64,000 nucleotides of DNA from Mangifera indica (GCF_011075055.1 NC_058137.1:20321463-20385462), one strand, 5' to 3'. Numbered from the stretch's first letter, positions 1 to 12,994 are shown. Notes: generated from the sequence alone by a model not told the origin. A program made the numbers and translations.

Positions 1-332
1 GCGCAGATTAAAATAAGGCCAAAAATTTCAATTTTCCTTAATATAATGGAATTAAAGTATGGTCCTCCTGCTATACAATATAGGGGCATGTTTATCAAGT
101 AGTTGCATTGACATAATAGGAATTTACGATTGCCTCACTCTTCCCTATATGGCTGCAGGTTTTGAATTTAATATTTCTGAAGCTACTTTCACATTATGGG
201 AAAATTTTGATCTCTTGCAAGTTTGCATTTTACACGTAGATATTGGCAACCCAGAGACAGAGAGTTCCTGCAAAATACTAGTAAATTTTTTTACTTGGAA
301 TTGACATATATGGTCTGGTATATGCAGTTTAG

Positions 333-426
333 CGGCGCTGTGCTGCTGTTGCCTTGCGGGCGCATGCTTTTGAGGAATATGTTCAGCCGTGCTTAACTCT
401 TGGACTTATGGAGCATCCCTGTTATA
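333..426 (+). other. possible isolated exon, gene unknown
   Basis: A GC-richer island in AT-rich DNA. An acceptor-like AG at 331-332 and a strong GTAAGT donor at 427 bound 94 bases that are open in one frame (residues like RRCAAVALRAH, then EEYVQPCLTLGLMEHP). I do not recognise the protein and see no partner exon before the window edge. It may be the end of a gene running in from the left, or a captured fragment. Confidence 0.25.
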
Positions 427-439
427 GTAAGTCTAAAAT

Positions 440-550
440 AAGTAGTATTATATATACAAATAATAACATAATTAGATAGTTAAAAATTAAAGATAAAACA
501 ATACTTACTCATATAGTAATATATTATTATTTGTATATAAAATTATACAC
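440..550. repeat. small palindromic MITE-like repeat
   Basis: The two arms around 450-470 and 520-545 are inverted copies of each other (ATATACAAATAATAACAT against its complement). Related palindromes occur near 16895-17005 and 18136-18262, so this is a dispersed family. No target-site duplication is clear. Confidence 0.45.
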
Positions 551-689
551 AATTATGTGTATAGTTTTATTGATACATAATATGCAATCAAAAGATTATT
601 TCCCATAATTATGTTTGAGTAAATAAATCAGTATATGTTCTATTGGGAAACAATTGATATGTTATAACTGGAATCAATCTTTCAATATT

Positions 690-1030
690 CCTCCTCAAAT
701 TAAAGCATAAACCCTAGAATGTCTAACTTGACCAACAATTCATGAAACTGATCATGCCCAGGTATTTTCTTGATGATGTCAACCAATTGGTTAATTGAAG
801 AGATGGGTTGGGCGACAATAATTTATGATTGAATTTGTTGTCTCAAAATAAGATAATCTATACCTAAATGTCACAAATTAAACAAGGGAATTGGTGACAA
901 ATATGCCATGCCAAGATACCGCAAAACCCATATTAGCCAAATGATTTCACTTGAAGTGGTGGCCATAGCTCAGTATTTAGCATCAGCAGAAGGATGTGAA
1001 ACCACTATTTGTTTCTTTGATCGCCATTAT
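690..1030 (-). pseudogene. Copia RNase H relic, antisense
   Basis: Read on the minus strand from about 1030, the sequence translates with stops to WRSKKQIVVSHPSADAKY, AMATTSSEIIWLIWVLRYLG and more. This is the RNase H tail of Ty1/Copia pol (the usual form is WxSKKQxxVxxSSxEAEYxA). A purine-rich stretch follows the coding part, as a polypurine tract would. No LTR or other pol domain is recognisable beside it, so it is an old truncated copy. Confidence 0.6.
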
Positions 1031-2243
1031 AAGAGAAAAATCTCAAAAAAGATAATTTACAATCACATCACTCAATAAGACATTGTGATTTCAATTTATG
1101 TAAATAAATTAATAAAATTTATTTATATATATAGTTTTATTATTAAATTATTAGTATCACTACATTTTAATAATAAATCAAGTTTAAACCTAAAATATTT
1201 TTAATAATTAGTGATGGATTGAGATCAACATATCTTTAATATTTGACCATTCGCATATATAGACAAAAAAAGAGGTAGTTTGGAAGGGATATTAATATCT
1301 TTGCAACAAGACATAATATAAATTACCAAATTATAATAATAAGTAAAACAAGGAGATTAAAAAATTACATAACAACTAATTACTACTTAAAAATAGAGCA
1401 CTGATTAAGGTTTAGGTAAAGAATAAAACTATAATAATCAAATAAGTCATATAAACATTAACATTACCCACTCTAAGTCTAAGTGATTTAATTTGGCAGA
1501 ATTAGCATAATATGAGTGTATTAAAATCCTTTTTTTCTATTATCTAAATAATCATACAAATTGTTATATGGTATATGGTGAAACTCTTTTTTATTTGAAC
1601 TTGGATACACAAAATATAATGGGTTATGGTCAACGACCAGTTGTAGAAATATCATTAAACATGTCTCTTATCAATCAAACATGTACGATTGTAGAAAAAC
1701 TGAACATCTTTTCAATATCTACAAGATTCATTTTTTACTTTCCTAGTATACACAAGAACAACTATCATTTCTTATCAAATTGAAATCATATTGTTAATTC
1801 AGTTATAATACAAATAAATTTTGAGTAACATATTTGAATTAATAATATTTAAATTCGATTATTTGAATGTAACTCTACCTCTCAGTTTTATAAATATGAA
1901 TGAACAATGCAAAGGAAGGGAGAGACTCGAAAAAAGACAAAGAAAAACAATGAGAGATTGAGTTGAGTTTATTGCTAAAAGGAAGATATTACGCGTAAGA
2001 ATCATTATAAGATAGAACAAAATACTTTTATAGAAATCCAACTATCCTTCTTAGAACTTTGTCTAAAATCAAATTTTTCTCTAAACAATTCTATTGTATT
2101 TAGAATAATTAATGGCATATTATAAACATAAGTTTTTAAACTATCGGATAAAATCATATAAAAAAAATTTTTATAACATATTTTTTATATTTAATATATC
2201 TATCAGTACAGTATTATTACTGTCATCGAAACCCATTTTACCC
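1031..2243. other. gene-free AT-rich stretch
   Basis: No convincing coding frame. The short open frames here have no recognisable domain and lie in low-complexity AT-rich DNA. A fragment near 1290-1320 (TCTTTGCAACAAGA and flanks) recurs near 3278-3310, so degraded repeats are present. Confidence 0.6.
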
Positions 2244-2246
2244 TAA

Positions 2247-2686
2247 GGGGTTGTTTAGTTCCAGTATTTAAAGATTATCTTGATAATCTATCTTTTATTC
2301 TCTTGTTTGGTTTGTTAGTAATAAAATATTACAGTAATATTCTATTACTAATGTTGATATGACAGATAATATAGATGATAATCAAAGATTACTAAAGTAA
2401 TCTTGATTTTATTATAATTATATTATTATTTATTAATTTTTTGAGACAAAAATAAATTTAGTTTTAATTAATATGATAAATAATATAAAAAAATATTTAA
2501 AAATAATTATATTCAAAAGTATTTAAGTAAAATAATTTATCAGTAGTTTTTTATTATCTTTAATCAAATACAATAATTATTTATACCTATAAAATTTCAT
2601 CAAACATATCAATAATTTTTTAAATAATCTATCTTTAAGATAATTTTTTTATTTTGATAATATAATATTACTCAAATCAAACACCC
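2247..2686 (+). mobile_element. Harbinger/Tourist-like MITE (copy 1)
   Basis: The ends are imperfect inverted repeats: GGGGTTGTTTAGTT at the left and AATCAAACACCC at the right. TAA flanks both sides (2244-2246 and 2687-2689), the three-base target duplication typical of PIF/Harbinger elements. The body matches 21316-21791 and 45571-46051. It has no coding capacity and would need a transposase supplied in trans. Confidence 0.8.
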
Positions 2687-2689
2687 TAA

Positions 2690-4693
2690 AAAATGCATAC
2701 ATGACAAAAAATCTCATCAGCAACATCATTCCAAGTTTAATGATAGAATGATTGAACTTGGTTAATGCTTCGTGATGAAGTAAATATTGGATCCATATAC
2801 GCAAGACTGCCAATTGCATCCCCTTCAGCCGACAAAGGGTATTGATCGGATAAGAGTTCCTTCTATAAAATAATAAATAAATAACTACTAAATTATTGGT
2901 GTCAGTCACTACAGCATATTCCCGTAACTTTAGTACTTGAAATATTGATGGTGATCTATAATTGATTGGATTTGACGTTCACTTGATAGTAACGATAATA
3001 TATCAAATTTATCTGAATTTTTATATTTTTTTATTTTGAGTTTTCTAATAATTTGTATGTTTATTGTGATTTAATTGATTGATTATATGATTATTGTGTA
3101 GAAATTTGTGCAAGTAATTCAACCTGTGGTTATATATATTAAAAAAATATGTTTTAACAATATTATATAATTGAATAATTGAATTATTTATTTAATCTCT
3201 AATTTTAAAATATTCAATTAGTTGATAATACGTCAACTATTAATATCCGTTAATACTAATTATTAGTATATGAAGCCTTATTAATTTCTTTGCAACAAGA
3301 TATGATATGTGTAAATAGTTTAATAAAATAATTTTTGTATATATTGAAAATTATTTATGCGTGACATGAATTTATATGTAAGTTCATCGTGATGACATCA
3401 ATAAAATATTTTTTTTAAATAGATACAACAATTAATAATAGAAAATAATTTTATATCATTTAAAAATATAAAAAATATGATTTGAAAAATCGACTTATAA
3501 TTTAAGATATTGGGTTGTATAAATTTGAAAGAAAATTTATAAATAATTATTTTTTAAAATTTATTTTTTATTAAAAACGAAACACAAAAAAATTAATACC
3601 ACAATTGAATGAACAAAATGTAAAGAGAAATTGAGATTGAAATTTAAATATTTAAATTAAATAAACAAAATGTTGAACATGAAATGAATTGAAAGAAAAG
3701 AATATAGAGAGAGAAAGAGAGATTGAGAAATTAGGTTGGACATATGTGGTTTAGACACTGAAAGAGGGTTAGTTTATTTATTTAATTAATAGTGATGGAT
3801 TGGGCCAGGTTGACCTGTAGGCTTGACAGTCAGCCCCATGACACAACTTGGAAAGCTCATAGGCCTGGCACGACCTATTACAGTAATAGGTCATGCCATT
3901 TTTTTTTGCTTCGGAATAGGTTATGGGTCAATCTAACCTAATTGACATATCTAATTATGCTCATTAAATAAAAGCAAATGCATTTAGAATTGAAGAAAAA
4001 AGTTAGAGGCACCCTTCAAAGTCCAAATTACATTGATGCCTAAAAGAACCTACTTTAAATATCGGTCAACTGTGAAAATTTGTTAATCAATATAATAATA
4101 TGAACATAAAAGTAAGGAAACTTCTGCGTTTTAATAGTTAATATACTTACAAAATATTGAAATGTTAAACCCAAGAAGTTATTAATATATACAAGAAGAG
4201 TGTCTCAAAATCCTCTAGTCTTGTTGGATAACACTATAGAGAATATCCGTTAAAAGAGACATAATTTTTTAAGAGGTTCAGTTTCCTAAACAAAACTCAT
4301 TTTATTGTAATGTTATTTACTCTTCTTTATAATTTACTTGTAAGAAATAATTATAAATACTTATCAAGAATTTCTTGGAGAGAATATGGAAGATGGGTTG
4401 GGTTGTGCTGTGTAGGATACCTTTTGTAGTTTCCAAAGATAAGACGGTTCTTTCCTTATGTTATATATATTTTTTGTAATAATTTATTTCTGATAATAAA
4501 AACACACTCTAACTATGAAGATGGAAAAAGGGTTTGGGTGGGATATCATCATTCAGCCTATTTTGGAAAACTATGATTTTATATGGACTGTTTGTGCCCA
4601 TAATCTAAAGAGTGGTATTGTTTGAGCCACAAGTTAACAATGGGATGAAATGACTTTTTCAAACACTTCATAATTTATTTACGAATTAAAAAG
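2690..4693. other. gene-free AT-rich stretch
   Basis: Nothing gene-like seen. 3790-3940 has the repetitive wording of a degraded dispersed repeat (TGGGCCAGG, GGCCTGGCACGACC). The remainder is AT-rich with short homopolymers and a GA-rich run at 3690-3725. Confidence 0.55.
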
Positions 4694-5365
4694 GGCCAAT
4701 GGATTATTTTCCACCCAAATTTTGGTGAAAAAGCATATATATACATAGTAAATGAAAATTTTAAATATCTACTTAAGTTTTAATCCGTTGTTATATATCT
4801 AAGAATTTTTTATTAAGGTTAAGAAGTAAAATCGTTATTTTATCAGTAATATTAAAATAATTAAAATTATATCTCATTTTCCCTCATTGATTTAAAAAAC
4901 TAATAATTTGTTCTCAGGATTAAGTTTTAAAAAATTTATTTTTTCACCTAGGATATCAAACTTGAAATTCAATCACTTTCTCCGGTGAACGACAAGTCCC
5001 TCCTAACGAAGGCAGCGTCATCGTCTAGTGAAGGATGACACTTCATTTTCCAGATATAGACAACGAGCATTGTCCAACGAAGTTTGGGGTGAAGTTGTCG
5101 ATGGTCGACAATGGATGAAGAGATGAAGAAAAAAACTAGGAATATGGGGGGAGGGGGGAGTCACTTTTATAAGTTGTACTCTGGAGTGAAATATTAATTT
5201 TTAAAACTTGAGGAAAATGAAATAAAATTATATATTTTTTAATATTATTATTAAATGACATTTTTAACAGAAATTTAGAGATGGATAGGTGTTTGTATTT
5301 TTCATCTACTTTAAGTGTGCTTTGAAGATTCACCTATATCTTAGGCGGGAAATAGTCCTTTGGCC
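4694..5365. mobile_element. Mutator-like MITE, GGCCAAAGGA family (copy 1)
   Basis: The ends are inverted: GGCCAATGGATTATTTTCCACC at the left, and the complement of that pattern (GGGAAATAGTCCTTTGGCC) at the right. The same ends define elements at 15809, 17162, 18288 and 18995, two of which have perfect 9-bp target duplications. The interior is AT-rich with a central GC-richer part (about 4975-5120) and no functional frame. The 9-bp flanks here are only loosely alike. Confidence 0.7.
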
Positions 5366-5715
5366 ACTTAAAAATGATAAATGACTGATACCCTAGAGGG
5401 TGTTGTATGTAAGATGTTGTTTTTCAAAGCCACTATAATACACTTAATTTTTCAGCTCATTCATATATACACATGATTATAGTAATTTCAAATTCATAAT
5501 AATACAGAAAAGAAATCAGTGAGCATAATTCTTTCAATTATTATCATAAATAATACAGAAAAGAAATCAGGAGTGCTCCTTTTCATAGGAAAGGATGGAA
5601 TATGATTATGTGCCAAATTAATCTGGCACATTGGGTGAGGATAATTCTTTCGATTATTGTCGTTATCTCAATCTTTCACATGAAACTGACCCCATTTTCT
5701 TCTTCCTTTTGACCT

Positions 5716-5723
5716 TTATATAT
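5716..5723 (+). promoter_or_regulatory. TATA box upstream of the NAGS locus
   Basis: TTATATAT followed by GGGCACC and a pyrimidine-rich start region. It lies about 340 bases before the ATG at 6059, so transcripts from it would carry a long leader with at least two short upstream frames (ATG at 5812, five codons; ATG near 5911, about 23 codons). It fits best as the promoter of the upstream first exon. Confidence 0.5.
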
Positions 5724-6058
5724 GGGCACCTCTCTGCCTACCACTCACTCATCGCTCCAAACTTAGATATTTCTTAGAAACAGTATAAACCATTTCGACC
5801 GACCCTTTTCAATGGAATTTATCCGTTAAAATTATGCCATTTGCTGTAATAATTGAGGCCAAAGTATTGTTCTTTTGTCTTTCTTTTTCTTCTTTCTTTA
5901 TCTACCACACCATGTCCACATCTCTTACCATTTACCTCATCTATCGTTTCGCCGCGTTTCATACTGATCGAATGAACACCTAACTGCTCTCCAAAATCTC
6001 ATCTGCCTACCTGTCTCTCTTCTACAAAATTATCATCGGCATAATTGCCAAGACCCTC

Positions 6059-6382
6059 ATGGCTGCACCCAAGTCAGCAATGTCATGGAGTTGCATGCAG
6101 CAAATCCACGGACAGAAGCAGAGTTTTTGCTATTACTGCACCTACCCAAGGAAGATCCAAGAGTTTACTCATGGTTTGACCGTCAAGTGGAGGAGGAAAA
6201 GGCAAGGGATGGCGGTGAAAGGTGGTGGAGAAAGCTTTTACGGCGTTTGGGAGGAATATTCAGGGTTTGTGGAGGTGCTCCGGGAGGCCCAGCCTTATAT
6301 TTTTATGCACAGTGGGAGCACATTTGTTGTCCTCATTTCTGCTGAAGTTGTTGCTAGTCCCTACTTGGACACCATTCTCAAG
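6059..6382 (+). pseudogene. duplicated or alternative NAGS first exon
   Basis: 108 codons, open from ATG to a canonical GTCGCT donor at 6383. Its last third (FVEVLREAQPYIFMHSGS, then TFVVLISAEVVASPYLDTILK) aligns with the end of the real NAGS exon 1 ([18 protein letters not shown], then [21 protein letters not shown]). The first 65 or so codons are unrelated and could replace the transit peptide. Both exons end in phase 0, so this one could splice in frame to NAGS exon 2 at 7097. It may be a true alternative first exon with its own promoter or the remnant of a tandem duplication. The sequence cannot decide, and I class it as a pseudogene only because no further duplicate exons follow it. Confidence 0.6.
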
Positions 6383-6626
6383 GTCGCTCTCACAACTCTC
6401 ACCCTCTTGGTCAACATTATATTATTTTGTTATTATAATTTAAATACATAGTTTCTCTTTTCTTATATTTTTTACTCAGAATTTAATTAATTATACTTTT
6501 CCTATTTTGACCCGTTTAGTGTTCAAAAAGCTGTTGCCCAAGCTTTCAACCCTGTAGGGCGAAACAAAACAGAACACAATTCTTCTTCACCCTTTACCAT
6601 TTACAAGGCGGTTCCCCTTCTTTTCT

Positions 6627-9600
6627 ATGGCCATCTACTCTTATTCTCTATCACCAACTCCCACAAAAACCAACCTTTTCCCCTATTCACCTTGGTCTTA
6701 TGACCAAAAACCCACGCAGATTCTTCAATTTGGAAAGGGATTCTCAAACCGTCTATCTCTGGGTTTGAAGGGTAAAACTGAGTTTTTAAGAAAAGAATGC
6801 CATGTGTTTAGTGAATCAGAGTTTGGGTATGTTGAAGATACCTATAACGGTGACGAGGATCAGCAGTTTGTTAAGTGGTTTCGTGAAGCGTGGCCGTACT
6901 TATGGGCTCATAGAGGGGGAACTTTTGTTGTTATTATTTCTGGTGAAATTGTTTCTAGTCCTTTCTTGGACCCTATTTTAAAGGCAATTGTTCTTTTATC
7001 TTCGGTTGTATTTTATCTGTTTGGTTTTGTGAGACATGGAAGGAAAATTTTTTGGTTTACTTTTACTTAGTAATGTTTATTTTATGGTGGATGCAGGATA
7101 TTGCATTTCTTCATCACTTGGGGATTAAATTTGTTCTTGTTCCGGGGACTCATGTTCAAATTGACAAACTTTTGTCTGAGAGAGGCAAGTGAAAGTTAAA
7201 GCTTGTGCCTCTATTTAGATTCTCTCATGTTGGAATTGTTATGATTCATCATATCATGATATATATGTTTGGGTATGTTTTCTTAATATCGTTCAATGGT
7301 AGTTGATTTTTATGGCTTCATGAAATTCTCTAGATAGCGCTCACCCAGGTTTGTTTTTACAGGACATGAACCAAAGTATGTAGGCCGATACAGGATTACA
7401 GACTCTGAATCACTAGCAGCTGCAATGGAAGCTGCTGGAGGGATTCGTATAATGATAGAGGCAAAACTTTCTCCTGGACCCCCCACATGCAATATTCGTC
7501 GGCATGGTGATAGTAGTCGTTGGCATGAAGTTGGTGTCAGTGTAGCTAGTGGTAACTTCCTTGCAGCCAAGGTATGAATTTACTGTTTCAAATATAATTT
7601 TCAGCATGATGTAGTATTGTAGTCAATTCTGCTTTCGTATATCCATAATAGGATTGTTGGTTTATTTGCTTGTTTAATTTTTGATTTTCTATCATTGTCT
7701 TAATTTTGTGGCAGCTGAGGTTTATATTAATCTCTTTTTCAGAGAAGAGGAGTTGTTGATGGTGTTGATTATGGAGCGACAGGTGAAGTAAAGAAAGTAG
7801 ATGTCACTCGCATGCGAGAGCGACTTGATAGTGGCTGTTTAGTTATATTAAGCAACCTGGGGTATTCCAGCTCTGGAGAAGTTTTGAATTGCAAGTACGC
7901 TAGTTTGTGATGATCATTGTTTACTGTCTGTAACATGGATGATTTGATTGTTAAATGTTAGTGATTCTGATTTACTCTGTTCTATTAATTCAAGATCTGT
8001 TTCTTTTTTAAATTGTACTGGTTTCTGCTTCTAGATTATTTCTTCCTCACATGCACATAATAGGATTGTTGGTTTATTTGCTTGTTTATAACCTTCTTTC
8101 CATCCTTTTCTTGTCACAAGGACATTAAAAGCTAAAAATGGCACCTCACCTGAGGTTTTCTGATATGTGATTTAGGCATTTTTCTGTAGTTGAGTGATAC
8201 TTGAGTAAGCTAAGTAATTTGATTTAGTTTACTAATAGAACGATGTATCAGTCATGGTTTCTAATCTACAGATTCTGATTTTGTAAAAAGTTTTTTTTCA
8301 ACATTATCAATCCAATGGTTAGATTCAGGTTTTTTCCAAAAAAAAAAAAAAGGTAACACTAACTGCTACAATTTTCAGCATTGATGGGTATGGTTTATTA
8401 TTCTAGCTTTCATAGAGGGTTGTGGAATTTTGGAGCCTTTTCATATATATTTTTATTTTGCTTGAGGATTGGTGCCGCATAATATTTGGTTTAGTTGTTT
8501 TTCTATTTGTATGACCTTTTACATCTCTTGATTCCTCCTCGTTCATCCCATCAAGAAAGGGAAAAAAAATTTGATTATGATGATTGCAAATATTGAATCT
8601 TAATCAATAATATTTTATTCTTTTGTAAATTTCAGCACATACGAAGTAGCTACAGCATGTGCTTTAGCAATTGGAGCAGATAAGCTTATCTGTGTTATAG
8701 ATGGTCCAATCCTAGATGATAGTGGACGCCTTATTCGTTTCTTGCCACTTCATGAAGCAGACATGTTAATTCGTGAACGGGCAAAACAAAGTGAGATAGC
8801 TGCTAACTATGTGAAAGCAGTTGGTGAAGAAGATCTGGTTTTGCTTGAGGAGGATTCTAATGGAAGTCTCCATACTCATCAAAATGGGAAAGGTCCTGGT
8901 GGAGGGCATAATGCTACTTTTCTTAATGGTATTGGTTTTGATAGTGGAAATGGACTATGGTCTGGTGATCAAGGCTTTGCAATTGGAGGTCAAGAACGGC
9001 TAAGTCGATTAAATGGTTACTTTTCAGAATTAGCTGCTGCAGCTTTTGTTTGCCGAGTAAGTCCATGATTACCATTATCTTTATGTATATTTTACTAAAT
9101 ATGGTTGTTTTCTAAATAGATGCCTTTATATGCACTTCATGGAGTCGTCTTGTTTATTTTTTTATTGGTATTTACTTTAGTATGCCCCAAATGCTTGGTA
9201 CTAAGTACAATTTGTTCAGAATCTAAGTAAGGTGGATTGTGTTTCTACTTTTGAAAGTTGAATCTATCTTTAAATTTACCTTTTTTATGTCCTCCAACTT
9301 ATTCCTATAGTTTTGTTTGGTTTATTTAACATGAAAATTAAAAATATTTGGCCTTTTTGCTTAATTGCTCTGCTTATTTACTACTAATAGTCACAATTTG
9401 CAAGAGACAACTCTTGTTTTTTAATCGAGGGGAACATTTTAGGTCAATACTGTCTATTTGTATCAAGAAGTCAAAAAAATATGATTTATTCAAGGTTGAA
9501 AGACCATTGTAGCATTGGAAAGGAAAGTAAAAGACTCAAAATGATGAATGATAAAAAGGAGAATACTCAGGCTGCTATTTTCTTTGGAGAAGTATCTGTT

Positions 9601-12164
9601 CTCAAGCACAAAAATTTGAGGTTATTCACTGAAACAATTATCTAAAGGTGGACAACTTTGTAACCTGTAGGACCAGGCCATGTTCTTCGAAACCTCTCCA
9701 AATTAATTCTTATAGGCATGATGATGTTAAATGTAAATTGACTGTCATATTTGTAGATCAAGAGCATCTGAAATAATTTCTGAAAATGTGAAGTTGAGAA
9801 AGTGCCAATTAACTGCCTAAAATCTGGTCAAGAAAGTTTTGAGGAGCTGCTGTCTATCTCTTGTTTTGTACATCGTCTTCTGTTAATAAAAGGATGTAGG
9901 AATTTATTTTCAATAAAACTATATGTATCCACTTTGGGCATACAAATGTGTGCACACTTATTTGTGTTATTACATGATTGGATGACTTTGAATTGAGGAT
10001 AAAATTACACTCAATCATGTGATGACATATATAAGTGTGTATATATTTGTGTACTCAAAGTAGGTACATATAGTATTGCTCATTTATTTTTCTTCACAGG
10101 AAAGCTAACTCTCCCTGAGAAAATGACTTAAGTAAATTCTGGCATCTCTAAAATTCACCTGTGATTTTTTTTTTTTTTTGGTTCTTGGAAGTTTCAATTC
10201 TTATTATATGGTTACTAGCACACACCCAGTCTGTTCTGTTTTTTTCTTTGTAATCAGGGAGGTGTTCAAAGGGTTCATTTGTTAGATGGAACCATTGGTG
10301 GAGTTCTTTTATTGGAACTTTTTAAGAGAGATGGATTGGGGACAATGGTGGCTAGGTATGCAAAATTTTCAGCTTTTAATTGACTAATGCCTGCTAAAGG
10401 AAGCTTATATCTCAAACTACATTTTTAGGTGTCCTTCTCACTTACAGTCCACTGTCAATAGTATAACAGTTTCTTTTTTAGAGAAAACCTTGTATTCATG
10501 ATGCATGGGATATCATAACTTTTTACTTTTACAAGTTTTTTAGTGCATATGTTGATATAGGTTTTAAATAGCGTTAGGCATTAGTTTATGGCATGAGTAA
10601 TGATTTTACCTTCTATGAACTGGTTTTCATCCTGCTCGCTGACTTGGGTTTATAATCGTCTATCTTAGCGATCTTTATGAAGGAACACGGATGGCTAGTT
10701 TGACAGACCTATCTGGAATAAGACAACTTATACTACCTCTAGAAGAATCTGGTGTATTGATCCGGAGAAGTGATGAAGAGGTTTGGGCTCTTATTCTTTT
10801 TAATCATGAAATTGAATCTACTTGGTCACCATTTATTTGCTTGGATAGAGTTCCTCACTTGTCTTGTGTTAATAGCTACGTAAAGCATTAGATTCATTCT
10901 ATGTTGTGGAACGAGAGGGTCAGATCATTGCCTGTGCTGCTCTTTTTCCTTTTTTTGAGGAGAAGTGTGGAGAGGTTGCTTGTATTGCAGTTTCTCCAGA
11001 ATGCCGTGGTGAAGGACAGGGTGATAAATTACTTGGTATGGTATTAGTCTATCATAAAAACATATTGCTTGTGCTTCAGTTAAATTTGCAAGTGTGTAAC
11101 TGTAGATGGGACATGAACTTAGCTTTTTATCTCTTCTGACTGTAATTTCAAATCTATGTTCTCTATGCGTCTAGTTCCCAAACAAACACAATTAGATGTG
11201 ATTGCATATTTACATCAATTTCTACCCACTATTTGAAAATAGAACTTATAGCATGCCCTAAACCACCTGGCATTTTGTGATGTGGTCTTAAATTTCTACT
11301 TAAGATTGACTGTTATTTCTTATGTATCCATAAGTAGTTTGGTCACCTATCATATTTGCTTGCAGCATTTTTGGACAATCATAATTAATTGCAATCAAAT
11401 ATCTGCAGATTATATCGAGAAGAAGGCATCATCTCTCGGATTGGACATACTCTTCCTGCTGACGACCCGCACCGCAGATTGGTTTGATACCCTACTTGAA
11501 ATACTTTTGATAAATTCATTGCTAGTTGTGTCCATATCTAATGGGTTTGAAATCTACATAATTGGTTTAAAAAAATTGTTTGAGACCTTGTGGATGCCAC
11601 ATCACATATATTACTCTGGATCTTTTTAGTTAGATGTTTAATTTTCTAAGGATTTTATGGGAAAGTGGTTCTTTTCAATTTTAGTTAATTTGACAAAACA
11701 CTCACACTTACAACTGCCTTTCTTGAGTGAAAAATGATTACTGGTAACCATGAGAGGTTGGTTGAGTGATCACTGTTTGGGGTTTGTTCCAAGATCTAGA
11801 ATTTAATTCCTTGATCACTTACCAGGCAAAAAGCCACAAAATTTGTAGGGTTTGATGAGAACATAAACTTTCATCTTTGGTATGAGGGTTCAGGCAAGTT
11901 TGGGTTGTTATGAAAAAATTGTTGGTCATTTAGTCAATTTATGGCCATCGCATGAAGATCACAGCTACTCAGTGCTTGGCAATATAAATCTAAACGTACA
12001 TTTTCTTTTGCAGGTTTAAAAGCCGTGGTTTTGAGGAATGTTCCATTGAAATGATACCTCAAGAAAGGAGGAAAAGGATCAATCTGTCCCGTAAGTCTAA
12101 GTATTATATGAAGAAATTGCTACCTGATAGAAGTGGAATTACCATTGATAGGTCATTTCGATGA
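6627..12164 (+). CDS. NAGS: N-acetylglutamate synthase, chloroplast (10 exons)
   Basis: Makes N-acetylglutamate from glutamate and acetyl-CoA, the first step of arginine synthesis in plastids. Coding exons: 6627-6983, 7097-7184, 7363-7571, 7743-7894, 8636-9056, 10258-10355, 10669-10780, 10876-11035, 11409-11481, 12014-12164. They join in phase to 607 codons including the stop, close to the usual plant length. The N-terminal ~75 residues look like a transit peptide. Next comes an amino-acid-kinase fold ([46 protein letters not shown]). The C-terminus is a GNAT domain ([31 protein letters not shown], with the RGEGQG acetyl-CoA loop). Introns 1 and 2 begin with GC (AAG/GCAATT and AG/GCAAGT) instead of GT; the rest are GT-AG. 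It converges on NDUFS4. Start chosen because this ATG opens the transit-like segment in frame. Confidence 0.95.
9914..10078. repeat. palindromic MITE in NAGS intron 5
   Basis: Long imperfect inverted arms: ACTATATGTATCCACTTTG near 9919, and its near-complement CAAAGTAGGTACATATAGT ending near 10076. The arms continue inward (CATACAAATGTGTGCACAC against GTGTATATATTTGTGTAC). The size and form are of a foldback MITE. It lies well inside a GT-AG intron and does not touch the splice sites. Confidence 0.6.
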
Positions 12165-12994
12165 CTAGTTGAGGCTCCTCAAAGTCTGAAGCATCACGAT
12201 CGTTAGAGAACATCTGCCGTCTATTTCCAGATTTTGCTTTTTGAATTGTTAGTTCTAGTTGAACATGATTAACTCTATTCATCAAAGGATGGTAGAATTG
12301 TAGGTTAATTATAGCAAAAGCTTTGTCAGGTAAATGTAACATGTATTTATGAAATGTGAGTCTACATGTTATCGTGTTCAGCTAGACTCACATTAACCTA
12401 CAATTAAATACATTTCATTTAATGTGAGTCTGAATTTTGTTCCATTTGCCCAAAATGTGGTTTTATGTTACAAATTTGAATATTTTCCAGAGAATCTGAG
12501 GTTGAAATTTGAACATATATAATTTGCTATTTACCTTCCAAACATTTGTTTAGTAACTCGGTATTATGAAATACTAGCATAACAAACACCCCAAATTCCA
12601 TAATGGATCAAAAAACACCAAAAATAGAAGAAACTAAAGAAAGAAAAAGGAGCTTATCACGCCAGTAGTATTAATGGATAAAAAAGAAGGGGTGTTCTAA
12701 AAGAGAGAGCCAAAGGGATATCACTTAAGGTCATTGCTATCTGATGAATGCAGATCCTCACAAAGTTTCAGTATCGTTAAAACACTAATGTGATATCTCT
12801 TTCTTAAAGGGATAAAAGAACAAACGGGTGCAATCCATAAGTCCCATTTTATTATGATAAAAAGAAAAAAATTCATTCGGAACATGACTTGAAATACTAC
12901 ATTTGTTGTCATTTGCAGAAAGTCCAATAAAAGAGAACCACAATCCTTGGCCACGTGACTTATCTTATGATGCAAGAAATGTGCAGCATTACCA
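12165..12994. other. convergent intergenic and 3' UTR region
   Basis: Holds the 3' ends of NAGS (+) and NDUFS4 (-). A short local inverted repeat at about 12300-12430 (TGTAGGTTAAT and ATTAACCTACA, and repeated TGTGAGTCT/AGACTCACA) could fold. No coding frame is credible; the open frames here run antisense to gene ends. Confidence 0.6.
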
